A stretch of DNA of 64,000 bases from Agapanthus africanus (Eukaryota > Streptophyta > Magnoliopsida > Asparagales > Amaryllidaceae), in assembly GCA_030015575.1 (NCBI GenBank), contig JASDDO010000001.1, positions 320,759,595 through 320,823,594 of the forward strand, in the 5' to 3' direction. Below the pieces are notes generated by a model. It ran no database searches. It saw only the letters and a program-made list of their open reading frames with translations, and was not told the origin of the DNA. Of the stretch, positions 57,315 to 64,000 are shown in pieces (position 1 is the first letter of the stretch; each line of letters starts with the position of its first letter). The translations under genes were made by a program, and so were the position numbers.

Positions 57315-59368
57315 TGTCAGTATATATGCCCTAGAGGCCATTACTGTATCATACTAGTTTGTATATTACTTAATGGAAGCTTGGGATATTCACCATTGTA
57401 TAGACAATCTTGCTCAAAATAGTAATATGCTACTTGGTTTGTTTCTACTTCAATGTGTGTACATGTGTTTCTTTTAACATATTGCCTATACACATTAGTG
57501 GAGCCCTTAGGATCTTTGCTTGATTACCAGCGTTATGATGGCAGTCACACTCGTGGGGGCTGGGTAATCCACAAGCACATCCTTATGCAGGTCCCTAGTC
57601 GTAGGACTATCGAGACAGGGCATCGACACTCCGGAGTAGACTAGCGTATGCGCTTCTCATCCCAGCAGGGAAGACGGTCTGTCCCACAGCCGTCAGTACG
57701 TCGTACTTGAGATAGTATGCGGGTGCTCGTTAGGTTATGAGTACATTAGACAGGACTCGTCAGGAACTGATTGGTTGGTACTATACCTATCGTCAGTTGT
57801 CAGTTCCCAGGTGACATGAGTACAGCTTAGTCCGCTGACTTGACACTGTCACTTCGCCTCGAGTGTGTTCCCATTGTACTTTGATTACTTCCCTACCACG
57901 GCTCAAAGGAGTCGTGCAAACAGGTAGTAGTTGGGTGCAGTCCCGAAGTACTTGGAGGCAGTGACGGTTAGATAGGATTCGTCTCTCCCGGTATTGAGAG
58001 TTGATATCGCGCAGTGTCAACGAGAGCCATTACACACAGTCATCCCTGGGCAAGCGAGATACACCGGTAGGTTTCCAGTGCTATCTCAGGGTGTTCTGGG
58101 CTACACTCCGACACGACTTGTACCGCTATTAGAGTACTGACGTTTACCGCCCCCCTAGGCCCGCCATGCGATATTCTAAGACGAACAGACCGGACTGTAC
58201 GGAGACTGTCACATTCAGGCTCAGTAGGAGTTTAGATGGGTTTCACCTCGTCCGTCTTCTTATTAGCATCTACCTGGGGGCCGTTACGCACAGCTAGTGC
58301 CGCTTGCGGTCTGTGGTTAAACCCCCTGCCAGCGTAGTGTCGAGTCTTTAGAGTCCCACACAGAGAGCTATTCGCCTTTAGGCAAAAGAGTAGAGGTCGC
58401 ATGGTTTTGCGACAGGGTTCGGTCACATCCGTGCACTTGTGCACGTTTAGTGTCCGGGCAGTTATTACTAGCGGGCTTTGGGTTAAGCCAGATCCTAGTA
58501 TACGTTTTGGGATTGGTTTTATCTCGTTTGTATTCGTGTTTCCCGGAACGCGGATGCGAGTGTGTATGCACGGTTGACAGAGACAGAGGCATAGGATTCT
58601 CATTAGGGTTGTTGACTGTTGACGTTTGCTAAACCCTAATGAGAATTAGAAATATGATTAACAATAATATTAATTAAGTATTATTGTGACATGGTTGGGT
58701 TGAAAGATTGACTTTGTTGACCGGTTGACTAGGTTGGACTTGTTGACCACCATCATGACAATGGCTATCATTTCATGGCATTGACCTTTGCTTGCTTATT
58801 TGTTCACACATTGCATTTAATGTATGAAATGATATTGCCATTTGATATGATAACAACCATCACATAATACTCAATTATTATTATGTGTTATGATGATTTT
58901 AGATTATGAGAGCAAAGATGAGAAAAGTCTTGCTCATATTCTTTCATTTCCTTTCTCTCTCATGCTCAAGCTCTCCCTCTTCCTCTTGCTCTCTCTCTAG
59001 TTCATGGTTCTATTATCTCATGTGTTGAGAAGCAAGAACTATAGAGATCAAAACCCATTACACTTCTCTACTCATCCTAGTACACAAGGTCTAGCAAGCC
59101 AAAAGGTAGAAGCTTTCGGGTGGATCCATCTTCGGCACGAGGAGACGACGAGGTGAGGCCGATCCGACCACCACAAGGAGTTGAAGACGAAGGAGTTGAA
59201 GTTAAGGTATAACCCCCTAACCGAGTAGGTAAAACTCCTAGTTAGGTTGTTAGATAGTTGTTTAACCAAGATCCGTATTTTGAGTCCATGTTACCACCCT
59301 AAAGAAAAAATCGTTTTTCACCATTTCCGCAACCCCAAAGAACCGGGGACGGGTAACGTGGACTTACA
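57315..59368 (+). repeat. CopE 3' LTR (2,054 bp)
   Basis: It starts TGTCAGTATATATGCCC and ends GACTTACA. It is shorter than the 5' copy mainly through a 36-bp deletion near 59101, between two GCCAA repeats, and through loss of part of the palindrome near 58046. Confidence 0.93.
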
Positions 59369-59373
59369 GTTTG
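59369..59373. repeat. CopE target-site duplication, right copy (GTTTG)
   Basis: One transition from GTCTG at 49170-49174. Confidence 0.85.
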
Positions 59374-61330
59374 TACGTCATGCACATAGAGAAGGGAGTA
59401 TTCGAGCACGTACTCAACTTGCTTCTTTATAAAGACAGGAAATGGAAAGACAACCTCAATACTCGGATGGATCTACAGGACTGGGAAATTAGAAGTGAAT
59501 TGCATCCTAAATCGGTAGCGGGTAAACCAGGAAAGTTTGTACTTCCTAATGCCGCGTATCATATGTCACAACCGGAGAAGAAAAGATTCCTACAGGTGTT
59601 GCATGATTTGAAGGTTCCCATAAGTTTCTCGGGATCATTCAGCAAGAAGATAAAAATTGTGAAAGGAAAAATCGATGGGCTGAAAAGTCATGATCACCAT
59701 GTTATTATGGAGCACCTTCTCCCATTAGCCCTCAAGACTTCTCTCCCCGAATCGGTTGGTCTAGTAATCAACGACCTATATTGTTTTTTCAGAGAATTAT
59801 GCGCTAGAACACTGGATGTTGTGACGGTGGAGAAACTAGAAAATTCTATTGCGTTGATACTTTGCAAGTTTGAGCGTATTTTCCCACCGTCATTCTTCGA
59901 TATCATAATACACCTGACGGTTCATCATGCAACTGAGGCTAAGTTAGCTGGACCGGTACAATATCGATTGATGTATCCCGTCGAGAGGTACGTGGATTTT
60001 CGTTTCGCGCAATTTGTAAAATTATTGTTGTCCTGTATGCCCGTATTTATTTATTTAACATATTTTTCTTTAGGTACCTTTACACTCTTAAAAAGTATAT
60101 ACGCAATAGAAATCGACCAGAGGGTTCTATCATGCAAGCTTATCTTCTAGATGAAGCAACCACATTTTGTTCCCGCTATCTGGACGAGAACATTGAGACG
60201 AGACTTAACCGGCCTCGAAGAATTCAGGACGGGCCATATGGTAAATCCGATTATAAGAGGGTAGACACTATATTTATCAACAAGATATACCGGTTTATCC
60301 TCCTCAATAGCGCATGTTTTGAAAAAACTAGAGAGTAAGTTTTTTTTGGATTAATTGTTATATTTGTGTTTGTGTGTGTATGAAATGATATAATATTAAT
60401 GCCATATGCCGTTGTTGAGAACAGAATTCATTTTAACGAGGTACGTGAGGGGCATCCTGATTGGAACGATGAACTATTGGAAAAATATCATCAGGATAAT
60501 TTTTGCGATTGGTTTGCAGATCATGTAAGTTGTTCGAATAATATGTTATTGCTGCCAGTTTTAATCGAAACTTATATCGTTATGTATTTATCGTAAAAAA
60601 ATTTTTGGTAGATCCAGGATCCGAACTTGTCTGCATCATTAGAGAGTGATTCAAGATGTTTAGCTCAGTTTCCTAACATGGAGTTTGCATATTATAAAGG
60701 ATTCGGTGTCCTTGGATATAAATTCGAAGTTAAGGACATAGAAACATCTAGAAAACGACTCAGAATAGTGGGATTGCGATGGTAGGATCGGATGGTGTGA
60801 TTTATTATGGATACTTAAATTGTATACTTGGCATCCAATATCCCGGACGATCAGAACCGTTTTATATATTTCAGTGTACTTGGTACGATACACGAACCGA
60901 TATGGATAAGTGGAGAAACAATCTCGGGACTTGGAAAGATGAATATGGATTGACCAGTGTGAACACACTTCGATTTTACGGTCAGGACGATCCGTTTATC
61001 TTTCCGAACCAAGCGTTCCAAGTATACTACTCACAGTGTTTGAAGCATCCGGGATGGAGTGTCATATGCCGTTGGAAACCCAGGGATGTTTACGATGTCC
61101 CAATTCGAGGACAGCGATGAGGATGAAGAAGAGAGAAAACTTAGAGTGCTCCGACCGTCTGTTTCAAAAGACGGGTTGTCTTCGGCTGATCATGAAGTTA
61201 CGTGGGTTAGAAATGATATCGATGATGAAATCCAAGTAGATATGTCTAATGCGTCCATGAAACGGAAAAGCTTATCAGTAATGTTATATTATTACTTCAC
61301 ATTTTATGATCTATACATATATAGTCAATG
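59374..61330 (+). pseudogene. Cac1 TnpD-type transposase, C-terminal part (DUF4218 and DUF4216)
   Basis: Continues from the CopE insertion with YVMHIEKGVFEHVL, MDLQDWEIRSELHP, then DUF4218 (AYHMSQPEKKRFLQVLHDLK, FFRELCARTLDV, FPPSFFDIIIHLTVH). An 86-bp intron (59988-60073, AG-GTACGT to TTTAG) precedes YLYTLKKYIRNRNRPEGS and CSRYLDENIETRLNR. Further introns are likely at 60335-60424 and 60525-60611. DUF4216 is at about 60779-61110 (YYGYLNCILGIQYPG, FQCTWYDTR, LRFYGQDDPFIFPNQ). Single-base frameshifts near 60765 and near 61090 break the frame before an acidic tail (EDSDEDEEE). Role: part of the CACTA transposition machinery, nuclear; dead here. Confidence 0.87.
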
Positions 61331-61970
61331 TTTGTAATGATTGTCTAATGCGTCCACGAACCGTTTTATCTAGATTTGATGACGATGACGGAAGCAGCGA
61401 GGGGCGGCAGGAGCTCCAGCCGCAGCACCGGCAGAGGCAGAGGCAGAGCGGTTCTGCTGCCAAGAGAGCTGCGTAGGGAGCTTCAGAGGGCCGGTCTTGT
61501 ACCCCGATCGGAGACCCCTTCGGATGGCTCCTTCCGTGTGGACTTTGCCATACCTCCAGGTATATTGAACGCATATTCATTTTGAATGTAATATTATAGA
61601 TATACATGCATATTTATGTCAAAATTACTTATATAGTCAATGTTTGATTGTTTAGCTGTTCGTGGTGCGTCCACATCAAGGACAGAGGCTACTCCCGTAC
61701 CTCCAGGTATGTTTATATGTCCCATAGTGCATGCATATTGATTCAGAATGCTATATCATAAATATACATAAATTCTTTTTGCTCTTACGTATTTAGATAA
61801 TCCTTTTTTAATTGTCTAGCTGTATATATATCGTATAGTGTATACATGTTGATTTAGAATGCAATTACTTATATAGTCAATGTTTGATTGTCTAATTATA
61901 GGTGGTGCGTCCACGTCTGGTGTAGGGGCCACTCCCATCACTTCCATACCCTCCGCTCAGTCTGCAGGTT
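61316..61970 (+). repeat. Repeated intron-exon modules in the Cac1 second gene
   Basis: The string ATATAGTCAATGTTTG followed after 10-30 bases by GCGTCCAC occurs at about 61320, 61634 and 61873. The last two are 239 bp apart and include the end of an intron and the start of an exon, so exons were multiplied together with their splice sites. Confidence 0.7.
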
Positions 61971-64000
61971 TCTGACTAAATATAAAATATTTATTCATTT
62001 TACATATCCTTTAAGAATAAACATGAACTTCATAAATTTATCGATGTTTATTTTCTAGTTGGAGATGCGTCCACGTCCGGGTCACCAGCTGTTCCTCACC
62101 GGAGGAACTATCGTCCCGCTCGTGCTGCTGCCCGGGCCCAGGCTCGTGCTTCTGTCGCCGGAGGTATATATCGCACTTCAATTTTCGTTAAACCTTGATT
62201 TTTTAATACCACTTTGTCTTAATATTGATTGTCTTGATATTTCTTGTAGATGCAGGGCATCCCCATCCCTAGAGGGGGACTCGAGGCCCGAATCAGTCCC
62301 ACAAGCTGAGGCCCGACAGAGCTAGGGGAGGCAGCATTTCCCTTCTTCTTTACCCCTGATTATCGCTATACCGGCGATTATGCTGAGAGGTTCGGCCGGT
62401 ATATGGGGGATGAGAGCCTCCTCGTGAAGAAGTATCCACTTCACGTTGAGTGGGGCGACCAGCACCGGTACTCATTCACCCTCTTCTGGGATCAGGCTGT
62501 ATTAATATATATTTTCATTTGATTTATCCAATATATTTATTATTAACACTTGCAATTTAATAACATTGTTTTTTTTGTATTTGCAGTTGGATTACGATTT
62601 TCAGCCTGTACCCGACCCTGATCACCCTAGAGAGTGCTTGATTTTCACGCTCTGTACCATGGCCTGATGAAGAACATGCAATCAAAGGTCCGATAGAATA
62701 GGAACGAGCTGAAGATCGACTGCTATTCCCTGTGGATGGCAACCCCCGAGGCAAAGAGAGCGGCTCTCCTACATACTCCAGCCTTTGCGAGAGTCGACGT
62801 AGATACATGGCCTCTTTTGTGCCAATATTTTGACTCTCAATGCAAACAGGTTTGTATTTTAAATGTAATTCATTGTTTAGTATATAATTTATTTTTTTGC
62901 GTTGCTTAATTAGAAAACTAAATCTGAATGTGTTTTGCAGAAACAGGTGGATCAAAATAAAGAGAATAAGAAGTCGGCGAAGAAGGGTTACCCCACTTAT
63001 ACAGGTTGCTCGAAGAATATTACTCGTGCCATGGAGGCATCGGTAAATTAAAATAGATCTACTGTGATATAATGTAATATTAAGAGTTATTTTATAATAT
63101 ATGTAATTTTTTTGCGAATTGCAGAGATGTCAGACCCTTGCGCATGGTGGTACACCAAGCGTGCTGATCGCGTATCTTGCCGTCCATGGCACCTCGACAG
63201 ATCCCGCCACGGGCGAGCTTCGATACCCCGACACCGCTACCCAGGAGTATTGCGTAAGTGTTAATATTTATTCAACCCCTATTTGAAATTTTTGTTCTGA
63301 AAAGTTCAAATTTAAATGATATACTTATATTTTACTGGTTAATGTGGGTGTAAGAGCGGGTAGTTGAGCAGGCGGTGGCATCGGAGATCGATTTTACTGG
63401 ACAGAACAATCCGATGCTGCTGACCCTAGTCCTATACGCCGCACACAGAGGGCACCACGGAGGTTGGGAGAGAGGCCGGGGACTTGGTCGTAGCAGGGCC
63501 CATATGAGGTTGGACTCCACTCCGGTGGTTACTTCCTCTATCTCTCGTGAGCGACGTCTAGAGCAAGATGTTGCCATCTTGAAGGCCACCGTCCAGGAGT
63601 TGAAGGAGATGATGGTATGTATACTAGTTAATAGTAAAATATTATATCATATTATAGATAGCAACATATCCAATATTAGTACGTAGCCTGAGCTTATTTG
63701 GTTGTAGACTTAGCTTTGATTAATCATACATACATAGAACTGTCTAATTAAAATAAACTACAGTTTTCCAAACTAGATATCCAAACGAAGCCTAAGTCCC
63801 TAAGTATTCATAGATTGGGGTTTCGCAAAAACCTTGATATTGATACAAATTCGACTAATACACAGTTCTTACTCATTTATAACACATAAAACTGAACAAA
63901 CGCGACAGGGTACTTCGGCTGAGGATCCACATGCATCTCCTTCGGCTGCGGCTCTACATGCATCTCCTTCGGCTACGGCTCTGCAAGACACTACCTCGGA
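61376..64000 (+). CDS. Cac1 second gene, TnpA-like with Transposase_24-type domain, partial
   Basis: A multi-exon plus-strand gene running off the right edge. Probable exon 1 (61376-61560) encodes an Arg/Gly/Ser-rich start (RSTGRGRGRAVLLPRELRREL). Short exons follow at about 61656-61706, 61902-61967 and 62059-62163, three of which begin with a GTGCGTCCAC-like segment. Later exons at about 62251-62510, 62587-62848, 62941-63041 (YPTYTGCSKNITRAME), 63125-63253 (CQTLAHGGTPSVLIAYLAV, DPATGELRYPDT) and about 63355-63615 (SRERRLEQDVAILKATVQELKEMM, coiled coil) match plant Ptta/En-Spm transposases. A 27-bp repeat of CATGCATCTCCTTCGGCT opens the last exon near 63909. Frameshifts in 62590-62700 suggest decay, so this may be a pseudogene. 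Confidence 0.7.

Larger units (their letters stand above)
49175..59368 (+). mobile_element. CopE: Ty1/copia element with near-complete gag-pol, Angela/BARE type
   Basis: A 10,194-bp plus-strand element inserted in the Cac1 transposase. LTRs are 2,102 and 2,054 bp, with PBS at 51278 and PPT at 57303. It is the only element in the window with a full gag including the zinc knuckle. Two single-base losses break gag-pol, the 5' LTR starts TA instead of TG, and one integrase catalytic Glu is Asp. The LTRs differ from each other more than in CopA or CopD, so it is older than those. It represents the autonomous type most related to the non-autonomous CopA-CopD. Confidence 0.94.
45796..64000 (+). mobile_element. 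Cac1: CACTA (En/Spm) DNA transposon, right end outside window
   Basis: It starts CACTACTATAATAAGG inside the CopB LTR, followed by subterminal copies of CCCTACGG in both directions. Two plus-strand genes follow: a TnpD-type transposase (domains Transposase_21, DUF4218, DUF4216) and a TnpA-like gene with a Transposase_24-type domain. This is the usual order in plant CACTA elements. CopE interrupts the first gene. The bases before the start are TAG, a possible 3-bp TSD that cannot be checked. Stops and frameshifts mean this copy is not autonomous. Confidence 0.88.

Noticed and set aside
61311..61607. Minus-strand frame of 98 codons
   Set aside because: It is the antisense shadow of the Arg-rich first exon of the Cac1 second gene.

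Overview
This is plant nuclear DNA made almost entirely of nested transposable elements. I see no host gene, tRNA, rRNA or CRISPR array. The evidence is Ty1/copia elements primed by initiator-Met tRNA (TGGTATCAGAGCC), a Ty3/gypsy element of the Tat type with an extra archaeal-type RNase H, and a CACTA (En/Spm) transposon with plant-type transposase domains. It suggests a repeat-rich angiosperm genome. The sequence does not settle the species, or monocot versus eudicot.

The nest was rebuilt from LTR ends (TG...CA), primer-binding sites (PBS), polypurine tracts (PPT) and target-site duplications (TSD). I use my own working names. Gyp1 is a decayed Tat-type gypsy element on the minus strand (1-4631, 14233-15401). 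CopA (4632-14227, minus; TSD ACCGT) splits its archaeal-type RNase H domain. CopB (from 15402, minus) interrupts its reverse transcriptase. CopC (17196-37845, minus; TSD CTTTG) lies in the left LTR of CopB. CopD (20174-30328, plus; TSD AGAGT) lies in the pol gene of CopC. Cac1, a CACTA element starting at 45796 and running off the right edge, cuts the right LTR of CopB. CopE (49175-59368, plus; TSD GTCTG/GTTTG) splits the transposase gene of Cac1. The missing ends of CopB and Gyp1 should lie beyond the far end of Cac1.

All five copia elements have about 2.05-2.23 kb LTRs and look like the Angela/BARE lineage. Some LTRs begin with the TATGCCCTAGAGGC motif typical of that lineage, and the gag-pol layout agrees. 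They fall into three coding grades. CopE has a full gag-pol spoiled only by late lesions. CopB and CopC keep pol but have lost nearly all of gag. CopA and CopD have near-identical LTRs but no usable coding sequence, so they look like a non-autonomous family (LARD-like). All five share an unusually long (about 2 kb) structured 5' leader and LTR modules, including a palindrome whose arms change together between families. The most interesting reading is a set of non-autonomous elements that keep the cis-acting RNA signals of an autonomous relative and borrow its proteins.

Other points: a 28-unit, 30-bp minisatellite in the Gyp1 3' untranslated region; a deletion in the Cac1 transposase gene patched with filler copied from two nearby places; a diverged inverted repeat and a GGGTTA-rich tract in the Cac1 leader; and duplicated exon-intron modules in its second gene.
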